Assembly (NCBI GenBank): GCA_947625775.1
Contig: CANQPM010000001.1
Location: 124,001 to 188,000 of the forward strand
Reading direction: 5' to 3'
DNA from: an uncultured Lachnospiraceae bacterium
Lineage (GTDB): Bacteria > Bacillota > Clostridia > Lachnospirales > Lachnospiraceae
DNA length: 64,000 nucleotides
This document shows positions 1 to 9,866 of this stretch, piece by piece. The notes below the pieces were generated by a model that saw nothing but the letters and a program-made list of their open reading frames with translations, had not been told where the DNA came from and ran no database searches. The position numbers and the translations under genes were made by a program. The stretch's first letter is position 1; every line of letters begins with the position of its first letter.

Positions 1-2
1 CA

Positions 3-359
3 TTTATTTTAAAACTGTGCATCGGACTGATTACAGGCTTTGTCGCCCACAGGCTTGGAAAGATTACTTCCCTGCACGATTCAAAGAAGGTTTTCAGCTG
101 GGTGCTTGCGGCGTCGGTGAGCGGACTTTTGTTCAATGTTATTTTTGATCCGCTTGTAGGATATTTTTACAAGCTTGTCATTATAGGAAAGCCTGCGGCA
201 GAGCTTACGCTTGCATGGAACATAACCTCAACCTCCATCAATGCCGTGGTCTCAACAATAGCGGCGACAGCAGCGTATATGGCGCTCCGCCCCGCGCTTG
301 CAAAGGCAGGTCTCCTTCCGCCTATAGGAAAGGCTGCATTAAAGGATAAAACCGCTTAA
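3..359 (+). CDS. ECF transporter S component, C-terminal part (5' end outside window)
   Basis: The reading frame is open from the first bases of the window, so the start lies upstream. The 118 visible residues are hydrophobic, with a DPLVGYFYK segment followed by LAWNITSTSINAVVST, as in substrate-binding S components of energy-coupling-factor transporters, which bind a vitamin or other small solute in the membrane and dock to the shared EcfAAT module. At least two membrane segments are visible (about residues 32-52 and 78-100 of the fragment). The substrate cannot be told. The gene ends just before a strong hairpin shared with the convergent chemoreceptor gene. Assignment to the family is by remembered sequence character only. 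Confidence 0.6.
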   Translation, partial: FILKLCIGLITGFVAHRLGKITSLHDSKKVFSWVLAASVSGLLFNVIFDPLVGYFYKLVIIGKPAAELTLAWNITSTSINAVVSTIAATAAYMALRPALAKAGLLPPIGKAALKDKTA

Positions 360-386
360 TAAAACAGTTAAAACTACAAAAAAATT

Positions 387-414
387 ACCCCCGACCATAA
401 CGTCGGGGGTTTTA
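387..414. terminator. Bidirectional intrinsic terminator
   Basis: A perfect 9-bp stem (387-395 with 402-410, ACCCCCGAC/GTCGGGGGT) with a 6-base loop is flanked by A-rich sequence on the left and T-rich on the right. It lies between two convergent genes and can serve both. Confidence 0.9.
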
Positions 415-424
415 TCATGCATTT

Positions 425-2158
425 CTAATCCAGTTCAAACATGCTTGTGTTTGATGAAAGATTGTCGGACATCGTTATAATCGTATCTACGTCCTGGCTG
501 CACTCGGTAACAATATTCCTGAGCTCCTGCATAGATGCCGAGGTTTCCTCCGTGCTCGCCGCATTCTCCTCAGAAAGAGTGGCAAGGCTTTCAATCGCCT
601 GGAGCACATTGTCTTTAAGACCGTTGAGGTTCTCTACCTCCTTGCGGATATTGTCTACCGCGCCGCCGACCTCGTTTATCTCCATATTGAGGTTGCCGAA
701 TACTGACTTGGTATTCTGCAGCTCAGCGCCCTGCTTGTCGATTACCTCCGTAACCTGCTTCATTGTGTCTACCGTGACATTTGAATTTTTGATGAGCAGG
801 TCTATAATGCCCGTGATGCGGTTCGCCGACTCTGCCGACTGGTCTGCAAGCTTCCTTATCTCGTCCGCCACTACCGCAAAGCCCCTGCCCTGCTCTCCCG
901 CTCTCGCAGCCTCTATGCTGGCATTGAGCGAAAGCAGGCTCGTCTGATCCGCTATATCCGTGATGACATCGGCCGCCGACTGAATATCAAGCGCCGACTG
1001 GTTTGTCATATTCGTCTGCTCATATACTACGTCAAACGCCTGCTTTGTCTCATCGCTTATCTTGATAAGCTCTACAAGCGTCGCGTCAACGCTTCTGTTG
1101 TACTCGCGCATCTTATCCGTGTTGCCCACAAGCTGTTCTACGTTCTGCGACGTGCTCTCTATGGCATTGCCCATATCCTGCAGCTCTGTGCCGACATCTG
1201 CCGTGTTCTGCGCCTGCTGGGTAGAACTGTACGCCATTTCCTCCACAGCGCGGTCAACATTTCCTATGTAATCCGTCATACTCTTGAACGAGTCGGAGAA
1301 ATTGCCTGATATTCCCTCCAAATCGCCCGACGCGCCCTTAATATTGTTTACAATCGTCGAAAGACTGTTGATAAGCTTGTTTACACTGTGGGCTATGTCG
1401 CCTACTTCATCTGCGCGCTGAAGGAGCTTCTCGTCAACACTGGTGTTAAGCTTGCCCTCCGCTAAGCTGTTTAAGCTTGCAATAACGTTTATTATTACCG
1501 CGAGTATGCTCTTTACGCTGAAAATAGTCAATACCACGCTGACTGCAAAAATCACTATCAGTACCATAAGGCTCAACATTAGGTTCTGCGAATAAATCGC
1601 CTTTATGTTTGACTTGTCAAGACCTACGAAGGTCATACCGATAATCTCATCGGAATTCTGCTGGTACAGCGGACAGTACATCGCGTAATACTCCTTGCCC
1701 GCGATAACCACATGGTCAGAGTAATAGTCCTGCCCCTCAACCACTACGGTCTGGTATATTTCAGGATCCGCCGTCGTGCCCGTCATACGCGTGCCCGTCT
1801 CGTCAACAAGGCTCGTCGCCACACGGACATCTCCGTAAAATACCGTAACCTGCAGGTCAACCTCCTTGCTGAAATTATCGAAAAAAGCCGTGTTGTCGCT
1901 TACATTTTTCTTGCCCTTGTAAAATTTGCCGTTGGTGTACATATATGTACCGTTTGCCAGATTGCCCACCGAAACCTCAAACGCGTACTGCGCCGCGCTC
2001 AGCTCATGCTTTACCATAGCCTCTATGATGCTGGAGCTCAGCTTCTCCATTGAAATAACCGCAACAGCCGACAGAAGAAGCATCGGAACCAGTGCCAGTA
2101 TCAGCAGCCTCGGCATCAGCTTTAGTCCTTTTCTCTTTGTATTGTTGTTCTCCTCCAT
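425..2158 (-). CDS. Methyl-accepting chemotaxis protein with Cache-type extracellular sensor
   Basis: This 577-residue chemoreceptor signals ligand occupancy to CheA/CheW at the membrane. A short cytoplasmic Lys/Arg-rich start is followed by a first membrane helix (about 13-36), an extracellular domain of about 155 residues of the single-Cache type, a second helix (about 193-215), a HAMP linker and a long coiled coil. The hairpin tip, with the highly conserved [13 protein letters not shown] and [10 protein letters not shown] blocks, is at about residues 405-450. There is no C-terminal NWETF-like CheR tether. The start has an AGGAGA site 6-10 bases upstream. It lies in the same direction as a second receptor gene, separated by a terminator, so it has its own promoter. 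The ligand is unknown. Confidence 0.93.
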   Translation of the reverse strand: MEENNNTKRKGLKLMPRLLILALVPMLLLSAVAVISMEKLSSSIIEAMVKHELSAAQYAFEVSVGNLANGTYMYTNGKFYKGKKNVSDNTAFFDNFSKEVDLQVTVFYGDVRVATSLVDETGTRMTGTTADPEIYQTVVVEGQDYYSDHVVIAGKEYYAMYCPLYQQNSDEIIGMTFVGLDKSNIKAIYSQNLMLSLMVLIVIFAVSVVLTIFSVKSILAVIINVIASLNSLAEGKLNTSVDEKLLQRADEVGDIAHSVNKLINSLSTIVNNIKGASGDLEGISGNFSDSFKSMTDYIGNVDRAVEEMAYSSTQQAQNTADVGTELQDMGNAIESTSQNVEQLVGNTDKMREYNRSVDATLVELIKISDETKQAFDVVYEQTNMTNQSALDIQSAADVITDIADQTSLLSLNASIEAARAGEQGRGFAVVADEIRKLADQSAESANRITGIIDLLIKNSNVTVDTMKQVTEVIDKQGAELQNTKSVFGNLNMEINEVGGAVDNIRKEVENLNGLKDNVLQAIESLATLSEENAASTEETSASMQELRNIVTECSQDVDTIITMSDNLSSNTSMFELD

Positions 2159-2286
2159 AAATATCTCCTGCCTTTCTACACCGCCATTTAGAGCTTGTGG
2201 TATATTCTATATAGTAGCATATTTTTCATTTTTTTACAACAATTTAATCATATGCATACACAATTTTATGCAATATGGCTAAAAAG

Positions 2287-2320
2287 GGCGTGAATTTTTC
2301 TAATTCACGCCTTTTATTTA
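2287..2320. terminator. Intrinsic terminator after the second chemoreceptor gene
   Basis: A perfect 10-bp stem (2287-2296 with 2302-2311, GGCGTGAATT/AATTCACGCC) has a 5-base loop, with A5 on the left and T4 on the right. It sits just past the 3' end of the minus-strand receptor gene that ends at 2371 and upstream of the other receptor gene. Confidence 0.88.
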
Positions 2321-2370
2321 TACTTCGCTTTACATGTCATGCCTAAAATTGTTTTATCAGGCTTTTTGTT

Positions 2371-3840
2371 TTATGAATTTTTAAGATCCTGCGCCAGCTC
2401 ATATACTGCCTCAAATATCTGCTTGCACTTTTCAACCTCGCTGACCGTGACATTGGAGTTCTCCAAGCCCTCGCTCGACGATGCGGCAACCTCCTCGCTT
2501 GTAGCCGAAAGCTGCGAAATGTGGTCGTATATGTTGTTTGACGATTTGACAATCTGCTCAGTGCCGCTGCGAACCTCGTCGATATTGCCCGAAAGCGTCT
2601 TTACCTCGTCTGAAACGATTGCAAATTTTGCCTTTGTCTCGTCAATGAGCTCATTCTGCTTTGCGACTGAGCTTACGGCGTTCTCTATGCTCTCGTTTGC
2701 GCGCTTCGTGTCCTCATTCAGCTCCTGAATGATGTTTGTAATATTTGTAGACGCGTCTTTAGTGTCCTCTGAAAGCTTCCTTATTTCCTCCGCTACTACC
2801 GAGAAGCCCCTGCCTGCCTCGCCTGCCCTCGCCGCCTCTATGCTGGCGTTAAGCGCAAGGAGATTTGTCTGGCTCGAAATGCTTATGATTGAATCCACAA
2901 AGCTCTCCACCTTTTCAACCTTTTCGGTAAGCTCCGTGATGACCTCCTCCATAAGCCTGCTGCTGCGGCTCACGTTGTCCGCCTGCTTGCCAAGCTCTTG
3001 AACCGACTGGACTCCGTCGTTTACCGTTGACGATACGCGCTGCGACGAATTTATCATCGCGCTTGTGAGCTCGCCCGCGTGCTCCGCCTGATTGAGTATA
3101 TCGCCGCATATTTCAGCCTGCGCCTGAATCGCCTCGGCTGTGCTTTCCGTGCTGCCTGCAATGTTTTCTATTGAGGTATGGCTGTTGCCAAGGCTCTCCC
3201 TGAGCGTCTCAAACATTTCCATAGCCTCGCCGAAGTGCTTGATGATGTTTTCAGCGACAGTAACCATTATTTCATTGCTCTGCTTCTGCTTTTCAGCAGC
3301 CTCCATAATTGTATCCGTGTTTTCGTGGTTGAATTTGACAAGCAGCGACGTAATCCTGATTGACGAATATGCCGCAAGTATGCAAATGAAAATGTTTACC
3401 ACTATCGTCGAGCCGACAGGCTGCGAGCTTGAAACAATTTCAATCAGCAGACGCACTATGTTTGCGCCAAGTATTACCACATTGCCCGCTACGATAATGC
3501 GTTTGTTGAGGTATGCCATTGCGGCAAAGAGTATAGGGAACGCATACATGCAGGTGTCCTCTGTAGTGCCCACAAGCCTTACGACTATATACACGCATGA
3601 GGCGGCTGCAAGCATACACCTTGCGCACAGCATAGTTTCACGCTTCACCAGAAACAGCGCAACTATGGCAATCAGCGCGAGCAGCGAAGCTATTATCTGC
3701 GTATAGGTTTTCCATGATATGGCAGCTTTATCCGCTGTGCCTAAGAATGCTACAAGCGATAAAAAAATGTAGCCTACGATAACAATAAGTACGGGAAATA
3801 CTACTCCGTTTGCACGTTTTAATTGATTGTCCGTCATCAT
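2371..3840 (-). CDS. Methyl-accepting chemotaxis protein with multi-pass membrane input domain
   Basis: This 489-residue chemoreceptor lacks a periplasmic sensor domain. Instead the first 175 residues form about five or six membrane helices (starting [20 protein letters not shown]), as in receptors that sense through the membrane or via a partner. No HAMP domain is obvious before the coiled coil. The signalling tip with [19 protein letters not shown] and [17 protein letters not shown] is at about residues 335-375. Its tip is close to that of the neighbouring receptor, so both should feed one array. The gene starts with ATG after a GAGGGATA purine stretch. A large inverted repeat (3881-3913) lies about 40 bases upstream of the start. 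Confidence 0.92.
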   Translation of the reverse strand: MMTDNQLKRANGVVFPVLIVIVGYIFLSLVAFLGTADKAAISWKTYTQIIASLLALIAIVALFLVKRETMLCARCMLAAASCVYIVVRLVGTTEDTCMYAFPILFAAMAYLNKRIIVAGNVVILGANIVRLLIEIVSSSQPVGSTIVVNIFICILAAYSSIRITSLLVKFNHENTDTIMEAAEKQKQSNEIMVTVAENIIKHFGEAMEMFETLRESLGNSHTSIENIAGSTESTAEAIQAQAEICGDILNQAEHAGELTSAMINSSQRVSSTVNDGVQSVQELGKQADNVSRSSRLMEEVITELTEKVEKVESFVDSIISISSQTNLLALNASIEAARAGEAGRGFSVVAEEIRKLSEDTKDASTNITNIIQELNEDTKRANESIENAVSSVAKQNELIDETKAKFAIVSDEVKTLSGNIDEVRSGTEQIVKSSNNIYDHISQLSATSEEVAASSSEGLENSNVTVSEVEKCKQIFEAVYELAQDLKNS

Positions 3841-3880
3841 AATATCTTATCCCTCTTTCTGTTTTGAAATTGTGTTTTTT

Positions 3881-3913
3881 CAGAATATTTGTCATTTGCC
3901 GTCAAATATTCTG
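3881..3913. promoter_or_regulatory. Inverted repeat upstream of chemoreceptor gene, possible operator
   Basis: Perfect 11-base arms (CAGAATATTTG, 3881-3891; CAAATATTCTG, 3903-3913) with an 11-base spacer lie in the 300-base AT-rich gap ahead of the receptor gene starting at 3840. No T-run follows on the receptor strand, so an operator or a 5'-UTR hairpin fits better than a terminator. Nothing else coding was found between 3841 and 4141. Confidence 0.5.
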
Positions 3914-4141
3914 TTATTTTATTTTATCACTTATTTTTTTAATTGTATAGTGAAAATTATTTTAAATTTCAATTGCATTAAAATACCAAAAATATAGCGT
4001 ATTCTTTCGCTGTCAGAAATGGGATGCATGGTTTTCTGTACGCATATGCCGTTTGAACGCACACACTAACAAGCAGGAATTCTTTGATATACCGTCATCT
4101 GATTTTTATTTCACTTTCAAGATCAAATGCATTTTGTTCTG

Positions 4142-5403
4142 TCACGCTTTCAGCCCGTTCATCCATCCGCGCCGCCTGAAAACGACAAGGGAAACGGCAA
4201 AGCGTATGCACTCCTCCAGCGACAAGGCGAAATAAACTAAAGGAATAGACCAGTGGAACACAAAAGCCGTGAGAAAACCCAGAGGAACACCGAAAATCCA
4301 AGTGCCCATCAGGTCAATAACCATAACGTATGTCGTTTTCCCGCCGCTGCGCAGAATGCCGCTGCCGATAATCATGTTCAGCACCTTGAAAGGCATGACC
4401 GCGGCGCAGGCAGTGAGAAGCCGGGCAGTCAGTTCCCTGACGCTGTCTTCAACCTTGAAAATGCATACATACCAATGTCTTATATAGAGGATTGCCGCCG
4501 ACAATATGAGGGAACCCACTAAGCCGTAGAAAAGAAGTTTTTTCGCCTCCCGATATGCCATCTCCCTGTCTCCATCGCCAAGGCGCTTGCCTCAGTACCC
4601 AGATGCCCGTAAATTCCCGCGTACACGTTTTCGCCCAATACCCACATAAATTCACTGGCTAAAAGCGGCAGCAGCATAGACAGGTACTGTTTCCAGTCAA
4701 AAGGACCTGCTGCGGCGCTCTCTGTCCTCTCTCTGTATTTAAGATACATCACAAGTATAACCAGAAAATAGACAAGCTGCGAAACCAGTGTCGCCAGCGC
4801 CGCCCCCGTGATACCGAGGGCTGGCGCGCCCAGCCGTCCAAAAATCAATATCCAGTTGAGTCCCGTGTTTACCGCCGCCGACGCAATCCCTGCGTAGAGC
4901 GGAAGTGACGCTTTTTCCATGCACCGCAGATGGGTAGACAGAATGGTGATTCCCGCCGCAGGAAAGAACGTGCCAGACACGATAAACAGATACCGCCCCG
5001 CCGCTTCCGCAGCTACAGCATCATTAATATAAAGGCTCATAATCTGCTTTGGAGCTGCAACGCCAGCAAGAGTGAACAGCGCAGCAAGCATGAGGCACAC
5101 ACGCAGATTGAAAATCATGCTCTGGCGCGTCTTGGCGGCATTTTTCTGTCCCATGTACTGGGAAATCATAATTCCCGCCACAGCGCCCACAGCGGATACG
5201 ACTACATTGAATATCCCCGTGAATTTCCCTGCCAGTCCGACCGCAGCCACTTCCACACCCCCAAGCTGACCAATCATGACCTGATCTGCTACGCCGAAGG
5301 ATGCCTGCAGCATTGATTGCAGCGCCACTGGCACAGCCAGGACAATGACCTTCCGTAAAAATGTGTCAATATCATCTTTTTTGAATAAGTTTTTCTGTTC
5401 CAT
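4142..5403 (-). pseudogene. MATE-family efflux transporter, disrupted by internal deletion and frameshift
   Basis: Two adjacent minus-strand reading frames are halves of one multidrug/toxin extrusion (MATE) transporter: 4519-5403 gives the N-terminal half (PVALQSMLQASFGVADQVMIG, GAVAGIMISQYMG), and 4142-4561 the C-terminal end. Family members are about 440-450 residues; joined, these give about 400. In the first frame the protein reads up to GTEASALAM, while the overlapping second frame reads GKRLGDGDREMAYREAKK. Both are encoded by the same bases near 4565-4590, so about 40 codons between the GTEAS region and the conserved GKRLG segment have been lost, probably through a short repeat, leaving the halves out of frame. 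The start at 5403 has an AGGAGG site. A functional protein is unlikely. Confidence 0.85.
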
Positions 5404-5440
5404 TTTAATCCTCCTGCCGCTTTAACGGTTCAAATTAATA

Positions 5441-5490
5441 ATAAAAAGCTCCCCTGTCAGCTCAAGTATAAACTGACAAAGGGAGCCCTT
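5441..5490 (-). terminator. Intrinsic terminator after lacI-type gene
   Basis: An imperfect long stem (5448-5460 with 5473-5486; outer GCTCCC/GGGAGC and inner GTCAG/CTGAC) with a 12-base loop is followed on the minus strand by CTTTTTATT. It separates the regulator gene from the transporter remnant. Confidence 0.8.
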
Positions 5491-5574
5491 TCAAATCTTA
5501 AATCCGTAAGCTGTGACAAAAATGGAACGCCATTTTTTGTTGAAAATGACGGCGAAATGCTACAGGTAATGTGT

Positions 5575-6573
5575 TCATAAGTTCCTTGTGCTGTCCCGAA
5601 TAACAAGGGAAGTGGAAAGAGTAATAACCGTTTCAAACGGCTCGCCAGCCCGAATTTTGGCAATTGCGTCCAGCGCCGCCTTAGCACGTTCTGCGTTGTC
5701 CTGACGGACAGAGGTCAATGACGGATATACCATACCGCAAAGGGGTGTATCGTCAAATCCAGCGACGGAAATTTCTCTTGGTACATCGACACCGCTGCTT
5801 TGCAAAAAATGTATAAAGTCAACGGCGTAATAGTCTGATACGGCAAAAACAGCAGAAAAGCTCCTAATCTCCGACAGCTTCTCCCGATAGAAAGCAATCC
5901 GCTCCGCCTTAACCATAGGAATCATCATAAACTCCGCGCCGTGCCCGAAACCCTCGCGAAAACCCTTCCAGCGCTCCAAATCCATGTCAATATCGTTATC
6001 GGACAGGCACAGGGCGCGCTGATGCCCGCAAAGTAGGAAATACTCTCCCACCTGAAATCCCCCGTGACGGTCGTCGATGTTCACGGCACAGACGCGCTCC
6101 GCTATAACGCCGCAGGCATCATATACCGCAAATGGTATGCGGACATTTTCACGCAGGTGATTGTAATCAGCGCTGCAGAAGCCTATCAGCACCAGCCCCT
6201 CTAAGTTCCACATGGTAGCGAAGGAGACAATCTCATCAAGGTCGTTCACGGTTCTTACCATCATCTGCAGTCCGCGTCTTGCCGTCTCAGCGTTCAGGGC
6301 GTTGAGCGCCGAGGCAATAAATGCGTCCTCTAAGACGTGAGCCTCATATTTTTCGTGGGAATTAATTACCACTCCTACTATTTTCGCTGGATTTTCCGCC
6401 AGCAGCACCTCCGCCGCCCGAGGCAGATATCCCCGCTCCTCCAAGGCACGGCGTACCCTGACAGCCGTTCGCTCTGACACCATGCCAGTCTTGCCGTGCA
6501 GCACATATGATACCGCTGCCGTACTGAGCCCCAGCTCTGCAGCAATATCCGAAAGCCGTACTTTTTCTTCCAT
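5575..6573 (-). CDS. LacI-family transcriptional regulator
   Basis: This 332-residue DNA-binding repressor has the standard two-part layout. Residues 4-50 are the LacI helix-turn-helix and hinge (VRLSDIAAELGLSTAAVSYVLHG), and residues from about 60 are a periplasmic-binding-protein-like effector domain (IVGVVINSHEK near 65; ending with VAGFDDTPLCGMVYPSLTSV, the typical VAGFDD...PSLTTV block). The effector is probably a sugar or related small molecule but cannot be read from the sequence. The neighbouring target could be the esterase gene just upstream on the same strand or the transporter remnant downstream. The ATG start with an AGGTGAGG stretch just upstream is convincing. Confidence 0.93.
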   Translation of the reverse strand: MEEKVRLSDIAAELGLSTAAVSYVLHGKTGMVSERTAVRVRRALEERGYLPRAAEVLLAENPAKIVGVVINSHEKYEAHVLEDAFIASALNALNAETARRGLQMMVRTVNDLDEIVSFATMWNLEGLVLIGFCSADYNHLRENVRIPFAVYDACGVIAERVCAVNIDDRHGGFQVGEYFLLCGHQRALCLSDNDIDMDLERWKGFREGFGHGAEFMMIPMVKAERIAFYREKLSEIRSFSAVFAVSDYYAVDFIHFLQSSGVDVPREISVAGFDDTPLCGMVYPSLTSVRQDNAERAKAALDAIAKIRAGEPFETVITLSTSLVIRDSTRNL

Positions 6574-6669
6574 GCCTCACCTCTGGTTTTCTAAATTTAT
6601 TTTCTGATTTTGCGCCTGTATTTTCCGATCTCGGATGGCTTAAAACGGTTTTCTTTCTAAATATAATAC

Positions 6670-8736
6670 TCATTCATTAGCCATACACTCATTTACCCAT
6701 GTAATAAAATTGTCTGTTGAATTGCCTGTGCGCTCAGCCTGAGTATGCCCTGCTCCCCATACAGTCTCAAAGTCAACTGAGTCAACTCCTTCGTAATTCT
6801 GAAGTGCAAGTGCAAGATTCATCTCCGTGGACAGCGCGCAGTCCCCCTGTGCGATTCCAGTTCTGATTCTCCAATATTTAGCCACTGTACTTGTCTGGTA
6901 GCCCTCAGAGGACTCAAGCAGATAATAAAGCGGCGTGTACATATTTACCCTCGCATCAACTGTATTGCCCGCGCTGTCCTTCTTTGCAAGGTCTGACGCA
7001 TAATCGGACGCGTAACTGCTCCCAAGCTCATTTAAAATATCCGCCAGATAAGCGTCAAAGTGCGCGCCGTTTCCGTCACCGTAGCCAAAAAGCGTGTTTT
7101 CACCCTGTCCGCCGTCAAGCTGGTCGAATGCGCCAATGTTCTTAGATGCGCTCTTGCAGGCAAGGACAAAATCCTCAATACTGGTGATTGCCGCTGTATT
7201 GGAGGCTTCATCATAGATAACCCATTCTCTGTCTGCATTTAGGGCATCAATATAATCCTGCGCGGTTTCATATGTCCCAGAAAGCGACACTCCGCCTGCG
7301 GTTTCGTTGCGGGTAATATCGTCTATATCTTCATAGGATTGTCCGACAGGCGCATTGCCGATTTCGGGTATTTGACCGTCAGGCTCTGCTCCTTCACCCA
7401 AGGAAGGCTTTTCCCCGTCAAGGTTTTCCATCCCGCCGTCTGGGCGATTGCCTTCATCAAAAGAGGGCTTCTCCCCGTCAAAGTTTCCCATGCCGCCGTC
7501 AAGACGATTGCCGTCATCAAAGGAAGGCTTTTCGCCATCAATGTTTTCCATGCCGCCGTTTGGGCGATTGCCCTCATCAAAAGAAGGCTTTTCGCCATCA
7601 GGCATAGGTCTTTCACCACCAAAACCTCCCATGCCGTTTGACGAGCCAGAAGATGCATCATAAGGAAACTCTGTATCGGAAAGGAAGTTGTTTAATGAGC
7701 GCTCTATAACGGTTTTCATATAATCATAGTAGCTGCCCGCCTGATAGATGCCGTCAGAGGACTCGCTCAATGTTAGAACCTCCCCGTTCGGATTTTTAAT
7801 CCCCGCTTCATTAATATACGTCGCAAATGCTTCTGCCAGCTTATCGGAAATTTGCTGCTGCTCATCGCTGAGCCCGCTTCTCGTAACACCCATCATCCAT
7901 TCATAAGCCTCATCTGCCGAATCAAGGTTTGTGATAGGACACCAGCACATAGACCCCAAAACTGAATCACTGACGCCTGATACCGCGCCGATCTCCTCAA
8001 GATATGCATCATACAGGCTGCTGTCCCCAGTGGAGCCCATAAGCGCAGACTGGGCTCCGCCGCCGCTCATGCCGAATGTAAAAATGCTTTCAGCGCTGCC
8101 AGGAATAGTATCGTCTGAATAGCGGATATATCTTACAGCCGCCTTTAAATCCGTAACTCCTGCAGGCGCACCCGCATCCCTGCCGCGGCAGCCTGCGTGG
8201 ACATAGACAAAACCCGCCCCCGTATATTCGGCAAAGCTGGAATATGAAGTCAGCGCCGCCATAGCCGAATACCCCGGCGTGTTTATCGGCATAACAATAG
8301 GTGCTGTTTCTGCCGTATAATTGCCTACCTTTTTAAAAGTGTTTATTTCACAGGTGTAAGTGCCGTCGCCATTATCCTCCGCGTTCATATACGCGCCGGG
8401 CACAAATATGGCAAGCGTTTCATAAGCTGTATCAGCAGGATTTTCACAATAAGGAATCCCTATTTGATAGTACACATCATCATCCGAATTGTACTGCCAT
8501 GCCTTATTGTCAATTTTCGACAGACTAGTCTCTATCTCTGTCTGACCGTTTTCTGCGCTGTCGGCAGACTGACTTTCAGATGCATCATTTTTTGACAGGT
8601 CTGTTTCCTTTTCTGTCTGTCCGCTTTCAGTGTTATTGGCAGACTGACTTTCAGACGTACCATTTTGGCTTGCACAGGCGGAAGTCGAAAAAGCCATAAG
8701 CGCAGCCATAAAAACGACAAATAATTTCTTTTTCAT
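6670..8736 (-). CDS. Secreted lipoprotein esterase, subtype-B tannase-like alpha/beta hydrolase
   Basis: This 688-residue exported enzyme probably cleaves aromatic (gallate/hydroxycinnamate-type) esters at the cell surface. A lipoprotein signal peptide ends in STSAC (Cys21), followed by an acidic Ser/Gln/Glu linker. The catalytic domain has the nucleophile motif GMSGGGAQS near residues 225-233 and the CPITNLDSADEAYEWM segment seen in bacterial subtype-B tannases, with a likely catalytic His in WGAGHTQ near the C-terminus. Between residues about 375 and 455 the domain is interrupted by a low-complexity insert of about four 20-residue repeats (GEKPSFDEGNRPDGGM type), unlike ordinary tannases. 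The LacI-type regulator downstream may control it. Substrate identity is inferred from family only. Confidence 0.75.
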   Translation of the reverse strand: MKKKLFVVFMAALMAFSTSACASQNGTSESQSANNTESGQTEKETDLSKNDASESQSADSAENGQTEIETSLSKIDNKAWQYNSDDDVYYQIGIPYCENPADTAYETLAIFVPGAYMNAEDNGDGTYTCEINTFKKVGNYTAETAPIVMPINTPGYSAMAALTSYSSFAEYTGAGFVYVHAGCRGRDAGAPAGVTDLKAAVRYIRYSDDTIPGSAESIFTFGMSGGGAQSALMGSTGDSSLYDAYLEEIGAVSGVSDSVLGSMCWCPITNLDSADEAYEWMMGVTRSGLSDEQQQISDKLAEAFATYINEAGIKNPNGEVLTLSESSDGIYQAGSYYDYMKTVIERSLNNFLSDTEFPYDASSGSSNGMGGFGGERPMPDGEKPSFDEGNRPNGGMENIDGEKPSFDDGNRLDGGMGNFDGEKPSFDEGNRPDGGMENLDGEKPSLGEGAEPDGQIPEIGNAPVGQSYEDIDDITRNETAGGVSLSGTYETAQDYIDALNADREWVIYDEASNTAAITSIEDFVLACKSASKNIGAFDQLDGGQGENTLFGYGDGNGAHFDAYLADILNELGSSYASDYASDLAKKDSAGNTVDARVNMYTPLYYLLESSEGYQTSTVAKYWRIRTGIAQGDCALSTEMNLALALQNYEGVDSVDFETVWGAGHTQAERTGNSTDNFITWVNECMANE
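7381..7600. repeat. 60-bp tandem repeats inside the esterase gene
   Basis: About three and a half imperfect copies with an exact 60-base period (conserved AAGGAAGGCTT cores begin near 7400, 7460, 7520 and 7580). Each encodes a 20-residue unit rich in Gly, Glu, Pro and Asp. The period is a multiple of three, so copy-number changes keep the frame. Confidence 0.85.
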
Positions 8737-8915
8737 AGAATAGCCATCCCTTCATTTTTGATTTATTCAGTTTAACAGCTATTCCTTAAACCAACCTTAA
8801 ATCCATAATAAAAAATTTTAGAAACGCAAAAACTACCGTCATCGACAAGTCCTTCCTCGTAGCCGCATTCATTAATTTGATTTACTATAAAATGTGTAAA
8901 AACAGCAAGGCAAGT

Positions 8916-9539
8916 TTACAATAAAACTCTTACCTCTATGCCCCTGTCCACAAGCTCCGCAAACCTTTTCCCATCTTCGGGCGAGCCTGCCACCGTGCCA
9001 TAATGCGTGGGAATGGCAAGCTTAGGCTTGATGATGTTTACAAGCTCAGCTGCCTCTTTATAGTCCATCGTGTATTTTCCACCGATTGGGATAAGGGCGG
9101 CATCGCATTTGATTTTTCGGTTTTCAGGCGTTATGTCCGTGTCGCCCGCTATATAATAGACGGTGTTGTCCATTGCTACCACATATCCGACGTAATTTTT
9201 GTCTCTGGTGTGGAAAGGCTTGTGCGGATTGTAGGCTAGAACTGCCGTAACTGTCAGCCCTTCCAGCTCTAATGTCTCGTTTGGGCGGATAAATTTTACG
9301 TTTTTTATCCCTGCCTGCTGCTCCTGCCCTTTTATGCTTTCAGGCATGATTAGCAGGGTATTCTCCTTTGCCGCCTTTTTAATGTCCTGCGGTGAAAAAT
9401 GGTCAAAATGGTCGTGCGTGATAAAGATGATGTCCGCGTCGTGGCTGTCCTCCCGCATTTCATATGTGTCAAAATATATTATTTTGCTTCCGCTTATTTT
9501 GATGCTGCTGTGGATTAATAAGCTTATTTCTTCGTACAT
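8916..9539 (-). CDS. Metal-dependent hydrolase, UlaG-like metallo-beta-lactamase fold
   Basis: This is a 207-residue cytoplasmic MBL-fold hydrolase. The metal motif THDHFDHFSP (about residues 40-49) gives the HxHxDH ligands. Further ligands are in AGDTDITPE and in IPTHYGT near the C-terminus. The length and a lack of added domains fit the small UPF0173/UlaG-type phosphoesterase or lactonase group whose substrates are mostly unknown. The frame is open 44 codons further upstream, but the ATG at 9539 has a perfect AAGGAGG site and begins the conserved fold, so it is chosen. Confidence 0.88.
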   Translation of the reverse strand: MYEEISLLIHSSIKISGSKIIYFDTYEMREDSHDADIIFITHDHFDHFSPQDIKKAAKENTLLIMPESIKGQEQQAGIKNVKFIRPNETLELEGLTVTAVLAYNPHKPFHTRDKNYVGYVVAMDNTVYYIAGDTDITPENRKIKCDAALIPIGGKYTMDYKEAAELVNIIKPKLAIPTHYGTVAGSPEDGKRFAELVDRGIEVRVLL

Positions 9540-9645
9540 AATATACCTGCCTCCTTGATTTTTAATTGGTCTGAAATTTAATACAGAATTTCCGCCTGCC
9601 ACATTTATTATACAGTGCAGATATGTGGCACGCAATAAAATAGCC

Positions 9646-9866
9646 TCAGTCCTCTCCAACCAGATGAACAATCAGATACTCATGCTTCACCGCAGGAAGA
9701 AATTTCCCTGTCACATCCTTTGTCAGCATTTTCAGACTGGATGTGCACACATGGATGGCAGCCCAGATTTTCCTCAGATGCCCAGCGAATCAAGAAAATC
9801 ATAGGTTCTTATCTCCCTCGGCAGCCTGCCTTCTGTGTTTTCTGGTCTTCCGTCATACAGTTCCAT
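9646..9866 (-). pseudogene. Remnant of YbaK/prolyl-tRNA deacylase-like gene
   Basis: An ATG at 9866, overlapping the end of the aldo/keto reductase gene, opens a 30-codon frame whose EGRLPREIRTYDFLDSLGI reads like the N-terminus of YbaK/ProX aminoacyl-tRNA deacylases, which hydrolyse mischarged tRNA. The frame stops at 9774. About 50 bases on, a second short frame (9646-9723) encodes KFLPAVKHEYLIVHL, similar to the C-terminal end of the same family. The central domain (over 100 residues, including the conserved Lys region) is missing, so this is a gene collapsed by a large internal deletion. The identification rests on short stretches. Confidence 0.6.

Noticed and set aside
7339-7663. Plus-strand ORFs over the esterase repeats
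   Set aside because: They are antisense to a gene with signal peptide and catalytic motif; their repetitiveness is inherited from the 60-bp repeats.
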